Origin: Thalassotalea euphylliae
Lineage (GTDB): Bacteria > Pseudomonadota > Gammaproteobacteria > Enterobacterales > Alteromonadaceae
NCBI RefSeq assembly: GCF_003390395.1
Contig: NZ_QUOV01000001.1
Coordinates: forward strand, 310,001 to 374,000
Reading direction: 5' to 3'
DNA length: 64,000 nt
In this document: in pieces, positions 51,204-61,789 of the stretch
Layout of the letters: each line of letters starts with the position of its first letter
Position numbering within the stretch: the stretch's first letter is position 1
The notes under the pieces: model-generated
Told to the model about the DNA's origin: nothing
Seen by the model: only the letters and a program-made list of their open reading frames with translations
The model's database searches: none
Position numbers and translations under genes: made by a program

Positions 51204-52220
51204 TTAGTTAGCGACGATACGTACCCAGTCGCCTTCACCGATATTTAAGGCATCAGCAACCGCGTGGTTGATCACTACTTGATTAGCCGTTTCTCTAACC
51301 GAAGCATGCGCTTGTGTGGCACGAAAATCTTTCACCTTGGTATTACAGATAATGTAGTTCGTGGTTTCATCAACACCGCCAAAGATCACTTGATACTTTC
51401 GGCTTTCGTTGACGGTACGAATACTACCTTTGGTCGCTTCAACCGTTGGGCCGGCATCAAAGATGTCAACGTAGCCACGACGAGCAAAACCTTCGGCTTC
51501 CAGTAAGCGTAGCGCTGGAACAGTTTTGTCATGTACCTTGTTAATCACTTGCTGGGCGTCTTTGCTCAGTAGGTTGACGTAAATTGGATACTTCGGCATT
51601 AACTCGGCAATAAAAACTTTCTTGCCAATACCCGTTAGATAATCTGCGGTTGGAAAATCCATCGAGAAGAAGTGTTCTTCTAACCATGCCCAAAATGGCG
51701 AGCGGCCATCATCGTCAGACACGCCACGCATTTCGGCAATCACCGTGTCAGAGAAGCGTTCGCTGTGCTCTGCCATGAACAAGAAGCGGAAGCGTGAAAG
51801 GAAGCGGCCATTGTTATTCTTGCGGTGCGACTCACTTAAAAACAAGGTGCAAATTTCTGAAGCACCTGTGTAGTCGTTACACAAAGACAAGGTTTCGACG
51901 GTATTGTAAATGCCGAGCTCACGTGAGTTGTGAACCACTTTGCCTAAATGATAGTGATAAAATGCATCTTCTAAGCCGACTGCCGCTTCGATGCCGCTAG
52001 TACCGACAACTTGACCTGTTTCGGTATCTTCCATGACGAACAAATAGCCCTCATTACCCGGCTGAGTAACCTGACTATCAAATGAACTTACCGAATGGTT
52101 AATACGATTGGTGAGCAGTTCTTCGTTAACAGGGAGTGATGTAAAACCGTGTCCTGATTCGACGGCGATGCGATGCAAAGCATCATAATCGCTAGTTTGA
52201 ATAGGGCGTATAATAATCAT
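51204..52220 (-). CDS. astA: Arginine N-succinyltransferase
   Basis: 338 residues, first step of the AST pathway: transfers succinyl from succinyl-CoA to arginine. N-terminal MIIIRPIQTSDYDALHRIAV and the GNAT-like FLFMAEHSERFSDTVIAEMRG plus ALRLLEAEGF segments are typical of AstA. Between argD and astD; only one astA is seen, so this is not the AruF/AruG heterodimer arrangement. A 13-bp inverted repeat lies upstream of its start. Confidence 0.97.
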   Translation of the reverse strand: MIIIRPIQTSDYDALHRIAVESGHGFTSLPVNEELLTNRINHSVSSFDSQVTQPGNEGYLFVMEDTETGQVVGTSGIEAAVGLEDAFYHYHLGKVVHNSRELGIYNTVETLSLCNDYTGASEICTLFLSESHRKNNNGRFLSRFRFLFMAEHSERFSDTVIAEMRGVSDDDGRSPFWAWLEEHFFSMDFPTADYLTGIGKKVFIAELMPKYPIYVNLLSKDAQQVINKVHDKTVPALRLLEAEGFARRGYVDIFDAGPTVEATKGSIRTVNESRKYQVIFGGVDETTNYIICNTKVKDFRATQAHASVRETANQVVINHAVADALNIGEGDWVRIVAN

Positions 52221-52238
52221 AAATCTGTCTCTGTAGAG

Positions 52239-52287
52239 AAATAACGCTTGCTGCTTTATTAAAATTAAGCTTCGGCAAGCGTTATTT
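52239..52287 (-). other. Large inverted repeat between argD and astA
   Basis: AAATAACGCTTGC (52239-52251) is the exact reverse complement of GCAAGCGTTATTT (52275-52287), loop 23 nt. It lies in the intercistronic RNA, so it may mark processing or differential stability of argD and astA messages. Confidence 0.65.
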
Positions 52288-52403
52288 AGTTGGCTTATTT
52301 TACTGGTTAAGTTTAACTGTTTGATTCAGCGCCTAAGCTTATGTACTTAGTTTATTTGCTTGGCTAAGGCGCTTAGCTTAATAGCTTAGTTCAGCTCGGT
52401 TGA

Positions 52404-53645
<1,242 letters not shown>

Positions 53646-53772
53646 CTAATTAGTTTTTGCTCAGCTTCTTACGCTGAAAGGGCAAAATTAAGACCGACAG
53701 TATGGCAGAAAAATCCATCAATGTCTTGTTTGAGAAGGTTGCAAAGCCAGTAAATTCAAGGCTTGTAGAGAT

Positions 53773-53793
53773 TTATGCATCAAGAGTGCATAA
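53773..53793. promoter_or_regulatory. Palindromic candidate operator upstream of argD
   Basis: TTATGCA (53773-53779) and TGCATAA (53787-53793), 7-base spacer, 155 bases upstream of the argD start. The adjacent TGCATAACTATTTT resembles one ArgR box at 10 of 14 positions. Bases 53619-54076 hold no other gene; a 60-codon frame at 53702-53884 is not supported. Confidence 0.4.
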
Positions 53794-54076
53794 CTATTTT
53801 AGTCGCCTAAAGGCAGTGATTCCTAGGCGTTCAAGGGAGGCAAAACGCTGTTGGCTAGAAATGCCTTATGAGCTGAGTTCATAACTAATCAAAAAAAAAT
53901 CTGTGCAATTATCGTCAAAACGAGTGAAACCTTGATGGTAAATTCACCAACAAAGGGTGGAATGATTATCACTTAGTACTTTTCACTTTAAAAGGAAGTC
54001 GCAAGCAAACGTTAGGGGAGAAGCGTTTACCCATGAATGTAATCGGGGAAGGTAATTACGGCTGTTAGGCGTTAGC

Positions 54077-55222
54077 TTAACTGAAGTTCAGTTTAAGGTG
54101 ATTGATATCGGTTTTCTTAAGCAACGCAATATCTGCCGGCGTTATTTTCGCAACAGACAATAATTGTTTTGCTTCGTCATTATTGATCAGTTCTTCTTTC
54201 GCTAAGCTGCGAAACATTACGTAAGCCTTTGCTTTCGTTACCAACTGTGCCAGTTCACTCATTGCCGAGGTGGTACGAGCGAAAGCTAGGTCGAATAATG
54301 GTTCGGTAATCGGCAGGCGGTCAAACTTCATTTGTTCAATTAGATCGGCACCCACCATATAACTACGCGTGCACAGCTGTTCTAGTAATAGCTCAGGTGA
54401 TTGCTCTAGACTGACCAGCGCGTCATGCAATCGCTTATCGCGATTATCGTAAGCATCTTTAATTTCTCGGTTATACGAGTCACTAAATTTTTCAAGAAAA
54501 CAGCGGGTGACAGCGAGTGTGCCAACATTGGATAACATGCCCGCGGTAAAGGCGCGATACCAGTCTATCCCTTGCGCTTCGCCTAATGCTCTAGTCGCTA
54601 AGGCAACTGATAAACTATCGTTCCACAATTTGCGCTTCATCAGCGGGTAAGGCGCTGTGCTAAGTGGTAACCAGTGTTTTAAAATAAAGGTTGGCATCAC
54701 TAACTTTAAGTTTTCTAAACCAATATAGCTAACGGCCAAATTGGCTTGTGTAACTTTTACGTCTGCATTTTTGCGATACTGAGGTTTATTGACTAGGTTA
54801 ATTGCTTCTTCAGCCAACCAATGCAAGCTGCTAACCAGCGGGGTAACGCGATTAAGTGAGGCTGCGCGCAATGAGAGAATTTCCAGAATAGCTGGCGCAG
54901 CATCTTCTATGGCCAGAAAACTCTGGTAAAAATTTTCTTTTTGCTCGAATTCAGTGTTAATTTCGCCAGCAACTTTGGTAAAGAACTTATTCATTACTTG
55001 ATTGCGAAAATGTTGCTCACCGTGCTCTTTTATCGCCTTTTCTTGTTTTGCTTGCTCTTCAACTTCGAGTAACTCACGACGACGATGTGCTTGTTCACTG
55101 TCTTGGTGATTAAAAGTCACTAGGGTACCAGTTTGCTGCTGGGCAAATTCTTTCTTGATACATAGGCTAATATAGCGCTGATAAAGTACCCAAGTGGCGT
55201 CGTGTTGTTCAAAAAGCTGCAT
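54077..55222 (-). CDS. HDOD domain protein
   Basis: 381 residues. The N-terminal 90 residues are charged and coiled-coil-like (RRRELLEVEEQAKQEKAIKEHGEQHF). An HDOD domain covers about 110-330, with AVSYIGLENLKLVMPTFILK, WNDSLSVALATRALGEAQGI and WYRAFTAGMLSNVGTLAVTR, the HDOD core that lacks full HD catalytic residues. Such proteins act in signalling or regulation rather than catalysis. No signal peptide. The partner is not identified. Confidence 0.85.
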   Translation of the reverse strand: MQLFEQHDATWVLYQRYISLCIKKEFAQQQTGTLVTFNHQDSEQAHRRRELLEVEEQAKQEKAIKEHGEQHFRNQVMNKFFTKVAGEINTEFEQKENFYQSFLAIEDAAPAILEILSLRAASLNRVTPLVSSLHWLAEEAINLVNKPQYRKNADVKVTQANLAVSYIGLENLKLVMPTFILKHWLPLSTAPYPLMKRKLWNDSLSVALATRALGEAQGIDWYRAFTAGMLSNVGTLAVTRCFLEKFSDSYNREIKDAYDNRDKRLHDALVSLEQSPELLLEQLCTRSYMVGADLIEQMKFDRLPITEPLFDLAFARTTSAMSELAQLVTKAKAYVMFRSLAKEELINNDEAKQLLSVAKITPADIALLKKTDINHLKLNFS

Positions 55223-55315
55223 GAAGAGTAATTATTATTTTGGCTTACTGGCGATTATAGTTGTTTTTTATATCGACTAAGGCAATAAATTCATGAGGAA
55301 TTTATGTTAGTCGCG

Positions 55316-55906
55316 TCATTCTCTGCGGTATTTTGCCAAGAAATTATTCAGGAGTATATGGCCTTGCTCGGTCAATATTGACTCGGGATGAAATTGCACG
55401 CTAGCAATTGGTAAGGTTTGATGCTCTAACGCCATGATCTCGTCAAACTCGCCGGTAGCGTGTGTAGTCCATGCTGTGACTTGCAGTTCACTAGGCAGTG
55501 ATTGGCGATTAACAATCAGAGAATGGTAGCGAGTAACTTCCAGCGGCTGATTGAGATCCTCAAATAAGCCTGAACCCAAATGGCTAATATGACTCGTTTT
55601 ACCATGCATAACTTGTCGTGCCCGTTCCACTTTAGCACCAAAATGCTGCGCAATGCATTGATGCCCTAAACATACGCCTAGAATGGGGATAATTCCGGCA
55701 AAATGGGCGATAGCCGCCAGTGAAATACCTGCTTTATCGGGATCACAAGGGCCAGGGGAAACCACTAAATATTGAGGGGCTAACGCTTCGATGTCGGCAA
55801 TAGTAACTTCGTCATTACGAACCACTTTTACCTCTTGCCCGAGCGATTGAAAATAATGCACGAGGTTAAAGGTAAAAGAATCATAATTGTCGATCATTAA
55901 CAGCAC
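55316..55906 (-). CDS. pabA: Aminodeoxychorismate/anthranilate synthase glutamine amidotransferase
   Basis: 196 residues, class I glutamine amidotransferase. [20 protein letters not shown], the nucleophile motif GVCLGHQ (Cys79 region) and HPES near the C-terminus complete the triad. It supplies ammonia for folate (PabB) or possibly tryptophan (TrpE) synthesis; the position near argD, as in E. coli, favours pabA. pabB is not in the window. Confidence 0.95.
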   Translation of the reverse strand: MLLMIDNYDSFTFNLVHYFQSLGQEVKVVRNDEVTIADIEALAPQYLVVSPGPCDPDKAGISLAAIAHFAGIIPILGVCLGHQCIAQHFGAKVERARQVMHGKTSHISHLGSGLFEDLNQPLEVTRYHSLIVNRQSLPSELQVTAWTTHATGEFDEIMALEHQTLPIASVQFHPESILTEQGHILLNNFLAKYRRE

Positions 55907-56246
55907 AGAAAAACCTCGTTATAACGCCCAATGGTAAAAGCTGCGCTATTTTAAACGTAATTCAGCGTTTGATGCGAGTGCCTATGATACTTCGCATAAA
56001 TATTGGAATGCTCAGTTTGTGATAAATGGCTTTGCTGTAATGCGCTATTCAGCGCCTTATTTTGTGCTGGATTGGTAGTAGACAGTCTGCTGTCGATTCG
56101 TTGCGACATTGCTGTTTGGCAAAAAAGTAGTGGGGTAACCTAAAGAGATCCTTAGGGGCATGAATGATTAGTACGCTAAAGCAGCGCACCAATCATTGGG
56201 ATCTTATCTCACAAAGCGAATGATGCTTTTGGGGAAGTAAATAGCG
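55907..56246. other. Intergenic region, no feature identified
   Basis: 340 bases between the pabA start and the TonB receptor stop, both on the minus strand. No ORF or convincing terminator was seen; the pabA promoter must lie here. Confidence 0.45.
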
Positions 56247-58490
56247 TTAGTAAGCCACACTGTAACTTAGGGTAAATGTTGTTCCTTGAGCGTTATAGCT
56301 GTCTCTAAAAGCAAAATCACGTACTAAGCTTTCGATCTGATCAAGTGCTGGGTTTGACGGCAGATCAATTTGCCCGTAAACACTGCCACTCCCTTGTTGG
56401 GCATAAGTTGGCAAGTAAACGCGATCAAATAGGTTTTTAATGCCTAGCTTAAAATCCCCCATGTCAGTGTTGTAATACATCGACAGATCAACCGTTGTAT
56501 AGCCCTCTACTCCTGCACCATAGTATTGGTACCCTTCAAACGTGCCAAAAGCACCATTTTGTGGGATGGCTAAATTAACTCGCTCGCCAGCACCGCGTGA
56601 ACCAATGTGATTAATTTGAATATTAGCGCCTAGCTTGTCGGTTAGCTCTAAGTTCGCGTAAAGGGTCGCTTTAAATGGGCTTAAACGCGAGTGGTTGAGA
56701 TCAATCCAGCCGCTTGTTGGATGACGATACTCTCCTTCGCTGTGACTTAAGGTGCCACCGATATCTAAGGAGTCGGTGAAACTATAGGCGTAGCTAAATT
56801 CTGCACCGTAAGTGCGCTCATCGCGGGTCACTAAGGCATCAATAGCATCAGGATTAAACGTTCGGCTTAAATCATAAGTGAGTCTTGGGTCGACTTGCTG
56901 AAGCGATGCGTAAATCACTTGGTCGGTAATATCAACATAGCTTTGTGCATGTTCAGCATCGGTGTAGTAAAGGCTTAAATCAAAGCTAAAAGCGTTAATT
57001 TGCCCACGTAAACCAAATTCATAGTTGTCGGCTTCCACGGGTTGAAGTGCTTGGCGGTAGTTATCCACATCGTTAACGTTAATTGACCTTAATCGGCGCA
57101 GATCACCTAGGCCGTAGCCTTGTGAAAATGAGCCATAAACTTCGGTTTCTGTGAAGCGGTAAACAGCACCGACATTGAACACAGTTTTGTTGTAGCTTAA
57201 TTCACCGCCATTAATTTGCTGACCAAAGAAAGGGGCATCGCCATAGCGACCTGTCGCGACATAGCTTGGAACATCCAAGTCAAAATTTTCATAACGTGCA
57301 CCGACTTGCACCATAAAGTTGTCAAAATTGAATTGGTACTCTGCAAAGGGGGCTAAGTTGGTTTGTTCAACATCGCATATTTCACAAATACCACGACTGC
57401 TGTGCTGAGTTGTTTCATCTATTTGATAATCGATACCGTAAGTAAACACATCTTGTGAGCGTGGCAGCGATAAAGGTTGAGCAGCGAAGCGCAAGGCGAA
57501 TTTGTCAGACTCAACTTTGACTGTGTTCGCCTGTGTATTCTCACTGTTGGCGACACTAAGCTCAATATTGACTTTGTGGTTGGATAATCTTTGATGATTA
57601 AACTCAAGTTGCAGATACTGGTTTTCGCTATAAGGTGCATCGCCAGTAAATGGCTTGCTCGGATCTACCACGACAACATTGTCAAAGATAGTTTTGCGGC
57701 CAAAGCTCAATTCATTTTCCAGTTTACGATAATGAGCATTGAGGGCTAAATCGGCGTTTTGGTTAAATTGGTAAGTGAATTTCAAGAGACCATCAATATC
57801 TTTTAGTTCGCCTAAACCACCTCTGCCTGCGGGGTCGGAAGGGATTTGGTTACCATTGCCATCAAAAATTTCACCACTTTCACGCCAATTCACCTGGCCA
57901 AGATATGAGAACTGATCGACAGTGCCAGAGATACGTTGGTTAAATTGATAACCATGTGAATCTGAATCATGAATTGAACCGTCAAACTTAACTTGGCTCC
58001 AAAATTCAACGTTTAGATCACTGGCTTGGTGAGTGACTAAGTTGATAACACCTGCAGATTCACCATTGCCATATACTGCGCTGGCGCCATGAATCACTTC
58101 AATACGAGCAATGTTTTCAACTGATATCGAGGCTAGTACGCGGCTGGTTTCACGCAAAGAATTAGACACGACAATGCCATCGATCATGACGATTGATTTG
58201 CGACCACGAAAACCTTGATAAGTACTTGATAGCATTTGTGTTTCGGGGCTGTAGCTGGGCACTAAGTTAGCAAGTAGTGACGAAACATCGGCACTAACCG
58301 CTGCTTGTGCCTGAATTTCTGCTTGGCTGATTAACTGCACTGTGCCTGGTAAAGAGGAAACGGGTACTTCAAAAGGTTTAGCGGTAATTTCTATCACTTC
58401 GATGTCGGAAGGCTGGGTTGCCGCTATGCTGGTTGCTGAGAAAAGAGAGACCATTGCTAGTGAAATAGCATTGAGATTAAGTGTTTTCAC
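56247..58490 (-). CDS. TonB-dependent outer membrane receptor, iron-type
   Basis: 747 residues: signal peptide (ending near SATSIAA), TonB-box-like DIEVIEITA, plug domain with SADVSSLLANLVPSYSPET, GFRGRKSIVMIDGIVV and IEVIHGASAVYGNGESAGVI, then a long beta-barrel ending in aromatic FTLSYSVAY. The internal CEICDVEQTN loop is a Cys pair. A perfect Fur-box palindrome lies 92 bases upstream of the start, so it is likely iron-repressed and takes up a ferric siderophore or haem; the ligand is not known. Confidence 0.93.
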   Translation of the reverse strand: MKTLNLNAISLAMVSLFSATSIAATQPSDIEVIEITAKPFEVPVSSLPGTVQLISQAEIQAQAAVSADVSSLLANLVPSYSPETQMLSSTYQGFRGRKSIVMIDGIVVSNSLRETSRVLASISVENIARIEVIHGASAVYGNGESAGVINLVTHQASDLNVEFWSQVKFDGSIHDSDSHGYQFNQRISGTVDQFSYLGQVNWRESGEIFDGNGNQIPSDPAGRGGLGELKDIDGLLKFTYQFNQNADLALNAHYRKLENELSFGRKTIFDNVVVVDPSKPFTGDAPYSENQYLQLEFNHQRLSNHKVNIELSVANSENTQANTVKVESDKFALRFAAQPLSLPRSQDVFTYGIDYQIDETTQHSSRGICEICDVEQTNLAPFAEYQFNFDNFMVQVGARYENFDLDVPSYVATGRYGDAPFFGQQINGGELSYNKTVFNVGAVYRFTETEVYGSFSQGYGLGDLRRLRSINVNDVDNYRQALQPVEADNYEFGLRGQINAFSFDLSLYYTDAEHAQSYVDITDQVIYASLQQVDPRLTYDLSRTFNPDAIDALVTRDERTYGAEFSYAYSFTDSLDIGGTLSHSEGEYRHPTSGWIDLNHSRLSPFKATLYANLELTDKLGANIQINHIGSRGAGERVNLAIPQNGAFGTFEGYQYYGAGVEGYTTVDLSMYYNTDMGDFKLGIKNLFDRVYLPTYAQQGSGSVYGQIDLPSNPALDQIESLVRDFAFRDSYNAQGTTFTLSYSVAY

Positions 58491-58581
58491 AATATTCCTT
58501 GTAATGCTTATTATCCGAGGGAACAGTGAGGATTAATTCAGTTCTCTAACTAGTGCATTAATCCGTCACATGTTTCGTAAG

Positions 58582-58602
58582 GAATGATAATCAGTATCAT
58601 TC
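58582..58602 (-). promoter_or_regulatory. Fur box upstream of the TonB receptor
   Basis: GAATGATA (58582-58589) and TATCATTC (58595-58602) form a perfect palindrome with a 5-base centre, matching the Fur GATAATxATTATC pattern. A further GATGATA half-site follows at 58609-58615. The gap 58491-58851 contains no gene. Confidence 0.85.
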
Positions 58603-58851
58603 GCAAAAGATGATACTCGATTCCACCTAAATTAATGTAAACAAGTGTAAATATAATGTTAATGGGGGGGTTGTAGAGCTTGATGTTTAAGCGTTGGTTA
58701 ATCCCCTTAATACCAAGCGAATCTAAAGGTTAGATTATGAATTGTCGGTGTAAGACGCTCGTTAACGGGAGATTAAACAGCGGATTTGAGAAGGGGAGAC
58801 TACAAAAACAGTTAAAGCAGGCGGTTAACTAAGTTCAAGCAATTAGTTTTC

Positions 58852-60735
58852 TTAAAAGTTACCAAAACGCTGATAAAAAGCGGCGAGTTGCACTTGCGCT
58901 TGCGCCAGCGAAATTGGCTGAAAACGCACAGGGTAGTTTGGCTTTAATTGGGCGAGACGAAACAGATCGGTTTTCATCACGCTGCCGATACTTGGGTAGC
59001 CGCCGATGGTCTGCCTATCTTTCATTAGCACAATCCATTGTTTTGCGCTTGGTAGCTGAATTTGACCATAAGTGACCGGCTTGGAAATTGTGCCTGCGCT
59101 GTCACCCAAAGCTTGGTATGCAGATTGGCTGTTAGTTGATGAGTTCACAAATCCTTGGCGATTAAGGCGATAACCCATTTTGTTTGAGCTGATATCAATC
59201 GTGAATACTTGGTTCAGCAATGCTTCTTGTTGGTAATCTGACAAATTTTGCCAAGCTTTATTCGCAATAAACCTAGCAATAAAAGGTGATGCTTGTTCGC
59301 ATGCCAATTCTGGCGCTGGATAGAAGGTTGAATAGCTACGCAGATTTTTGACAGGTTGAGCCGCTATCTGAGAAGTCACTTGAGAATCAACTTGTTGAGC
59401 AACGTCAGGTTTAGCTTTGGCTAACGGCTGATTGGCAAAGTATTCATTTACGATTGGCGCATTAAGTTTAGCTATCGCACTTTCAAACCATGAGCTAGTG
59501 GCAAAACCCCCTTTGATACTTAGATAGGCGTAATTGCCTTGCCTAAATGGCGCAATATTCAGGGTATCACCTGCTTGAATGCAGAGCCTTTGCCACATTG
59601 GCTTGGCTTCATTATTTAATATGAATGGCTGTTCATCACCAACAGCTGCGACCACTAGCTCGCATGCTTGATAGAATACGATTTCAACATCACCGAGCAG
59701 TATTTCCAGTGCTGCTTCAAAGCTGGTATTACCCAGTATTTGATTGGCTGTCATCAACGCATATTCATCAGCGGCGCCTGATGGGCTAACGCCATACTGG
59801 CTACAATGTTTACGTCCTAAGTCTTGCAGACTAACGCGAGCTGCGCCTTTGTTGACTGTCAGTAATGGCTTGTTAAGTAGCGGCGTGTGCTGTTGACGGC
59901 TATTCGCGCTTAGGTTCTTTTCTGGCGGTGAAGTATTTGATGTTGAGTTGTTGAGATCCTCGCTTATTGGACTAGCTATTGACTCTTGTTCTTTTGCTAG
60001 TGTACCGCCAAGTGCGATAAATTCAGCGCGGTCAATTGGTGTGAAGCGCACACTATCTCCCACTTTGATAACACTTTCGATGCCAGTATCCGTCACTTGA
60101 TAAAGCGATACGGGACATTGCCCGATAATATGCCAGCCTCCTGGAGTAGCATCTGGGTATACCGCGGTTTGTTCACCAGCAATGGCAACTGCACCTGCTG
60201 GCATTTGTTTGCGAGGGATCGCTTTTCTGGGCATTTGCAGTTGCGAGTTTAGGCTGGCGAGATAAGCAAAGCCCGGTGAAAACCCTAGGGCATAGGCATA
60301 ATATTCAGGTTCACTGTGTTTGGCGATTATCGCCTGTTGGCTTAATCCCGTGGTTTGCATCACCTCGGTTAAGTCCCAACCAGCTTGCTCGTCATAGTAA
60401 GTGGGAATACTAATTTGCTTACCCGCTAGTGGTTTATCATCGGCACTTGCTGGATTTGCATGCTCCTGTGCCGTTGCGTGACTTTCTGCACGATTAGCTA
60501 ATGCTTGTTCGATCAGTGTTTGAAGTTGATTAGCAGAGAGCAGAGGGTAGCGGTAGTAAATCAGTAGTGAGTTAAAGCTTACTAACGTGTCGGTAATAAA
60601 CTGACTTCGTTCATTGGTTAAATGTTGCTGAGCTTTGATAATTTGTCGGTGTTGCTGACGACACACTTGTTCGGGCCAACGCAATAGCAAAGTGTCTTCA
60701 CTGATAAAATCGAATTCGATTGCGCTGATATCCAT
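58852..60735 (-). CDS. pxpBC: Fused 5-oxoprolinase subunits PxpB-PxpC
   Basis: 627 residues combining two proteins usually encoded separately. PxpB (KipI-like) spans about 1-245, with EYYAYALGFSPGFAYLASL, GAVAIAGEQTAVYPDATPGG and QCPVSLY. A Ser/Gln-rich linker (about 246-290) is followed by PxpC (KipA-like, about 291-627), with SLQDLGRKHCSQYGVSPSGA, GNTSFEAALEIL and QTIGGYPSIGSVMK. Together with PxpA it hydrolyses 5-oxoproline to glutamate using ATP. A Lys/Gln-rich insert near 425-455 is specific to this copy. Upstream neighbour pxpA is 58 bases away. Confidence 0.93.
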   Translation of the reverse strand: MDISAIEFDFISEDTLLLRWPEQVCRQQHRQIIKAQQHLTNERSQFITDTLVSFNSLLIYYRYPLLSANQLQTLIEQALANRAESHATAQEHANPASADDKPLAGKQISIPTYYDEQAGWDLTEVMQTTGLSQQAIIAKHSEPEYYAYALGFSPGFAYLASLNSQLQMPRKAIPRKQMPAGAVAIAGEQTAVYPDATPGGWHIIGQCPVSLYQVTDTGIESVIKVGDSVRFTPIDRAEFIALGGTLAKEQESIASPISEDLNNSTSNTSPPEKNLSANSRQQHTPLLNKPLLTVNKGAARVSLQDLGRKHCSQYGVSPSGAADEYALMTANQILGNTSFEAALEILLGDVEIVFYQACELVVAAVGDEQPFILNNEAKPMWQRLCIQAGDTLNIAPFRQGNYAYLSIKGGFATSSWFESAIAKLNAPIVNEYFANQPLAKAKPDVAQQVDSQVTSQIAAQPVKNLRSYSTFYPAPELACEQASPFIARFIANKAWQNLSDYQQEALLNQVFTIDISSNKMGYRLNRQGFVNSSTNSQSAYQALGDSAGTISKPVTYGQIQLPSAKQWIVLMKDRQTIGGYPSIGSVMKTDLFRLAQLKPNYPVRFQPISLAQAQVQLAAFYQRFGNF

Positions 60736-60793
60736 TAATTCAATCCTATAAAGTGATTTTATACTTGGCTAACATTAGTCTAATCAAGGTGGG

Positions 60794-61528
60794 TTAGTTA
60801 ATGCTCGCTAACGTGCTGGCGATTTCCAATGCATTGTCTGTGTCTGAATGCACACAAATGGTGTCAACTTGCAGTGTTAACGGTTTGCCATTAATACTGA
60901 GTAGTTGTCCCGTTGCCGCTAACTGCTTAATTCTTTTGTAAACTTGCTTAGGCTCTGTAATGACCGCATTAGCGTCACTACGTGGCACCAACAAGCCATT
61001 GTCTTGATAATGGCGGTCGGCAAACGCTTCAAAACGCAATGTTAGCTGGAATTGCTCAGCGATTGTTTGCCATTGTGATGTATCAGTTAAGGCTTGTATC
61101 ACCAACACTAAGTTTTGGTCGAACTGGCTGATAGCTCGGCAGATAGTTGTAAATAGGCTGATATCGCGCATCATGTCGTTGTAGAGTGCGCCATGGGGTT
61201 TTACAAATGCTAATGTTGCATTATTGACTTGGCAGATGCCTTGTAGCGCCCCCAATTGATACTGTAAATGAGCAATGAGTTCTTCACTTGTCATCGCTAT
61301 TGAGCGGCGACCAAAGCCTTGTAAATCTGGGTAACTAGGGTGCGCACCAATACTGACGTGATGTTTCACCGCTAAGGCGACCGTTTGTTGCATCACCAGA
61401 GGGTCGCCAGCGTGAAAGCCGCAGGCGATGTTGGCTTCGTCAATTAATGGCATAACTGCCTCATCTCGGCCCATTGTCCACTGTCCGAAACTTTCACCTA
61501 AATCACAGTTAAGCTTAATTTTTTTCAC
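60794..61528 (-). CDS. pxpA: 5-oxoprolinase subunit A (LamB/YcsF family)
   Basis: 244 residues. KLNCDLGESFGQW, DEANIACGFHAGDP and HVSIGAHPSYPDLQGFGRR are diagnostic of PxpA, as is FVKPHGALYND. First gene of the pxpA-pxpBC operon. Divergent from the two-component genes; 261 bases separate the start codons. Confidence 0.95.
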   Translation of the reverse strand: MKKIKLNCDLGESFGQWTMGRDEAVMPLIDEANIACGFHAGDPLVMQQTVALAVKHHVSIGAHPSYPDLQGFGRRSIAMTSEELIAHLQYQLGALQGICQVNNATLAFVKPHGALYNDMMRDISLFTTICRAISQFDQNLVLVIQALTDTSQWQTIAEQFQLTLRFEAFADRHYQDNGLLVPRSDANAVITEPKQVYKRIKQLAATGQLLSINGKPLTLQVDTICVHSDTDNALEIASTLASIN

Positions 61529-61664
61529 GCTGAGCCTACATCGCGTTTACTGATTTGTTCATGTCTTGGTTATACCGCATTTCGTCATCTGGTGCGACAA
61601 TTTGTCACATCCTCATATCAACCTACGATCATTAAAATAAGGCCAATAAAGAGATCGACTAGCC

Positions 61665-61710
61665 AGTGTTATGTTGGCATAGCTAACACTTTACTAGCAC
61701 CTAGCCAACA
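61665..61710. promoter_or_regulatory. Inverted and direct repeats in the pxpA/regB divergent region
   Basis: AGTGTTA (61665-61671) with TAACACT (61684-61690), and TGTTGGC (61672-61678) with GCCAACA (61704-61710). The shared AACACT half-site appears three times. It may be a regulator site for either divergent operon. Confidence 0.4.
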
Positions 61711-61789
61711 CTTGGCCGGTGATGGTATGCAAACTTGCAATGCGCCCATGGCTTGATTAGCCTTTGGCTTTAGTTGATAGATTACCTAG

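Noticed and set aside
53702..53884. 60-codon ORF upstream of argD on the + strand
   Set aside because: No Shine-Dalgarno, no recognised family, and it overlaps the likely argD regulatory region including the palindrome.
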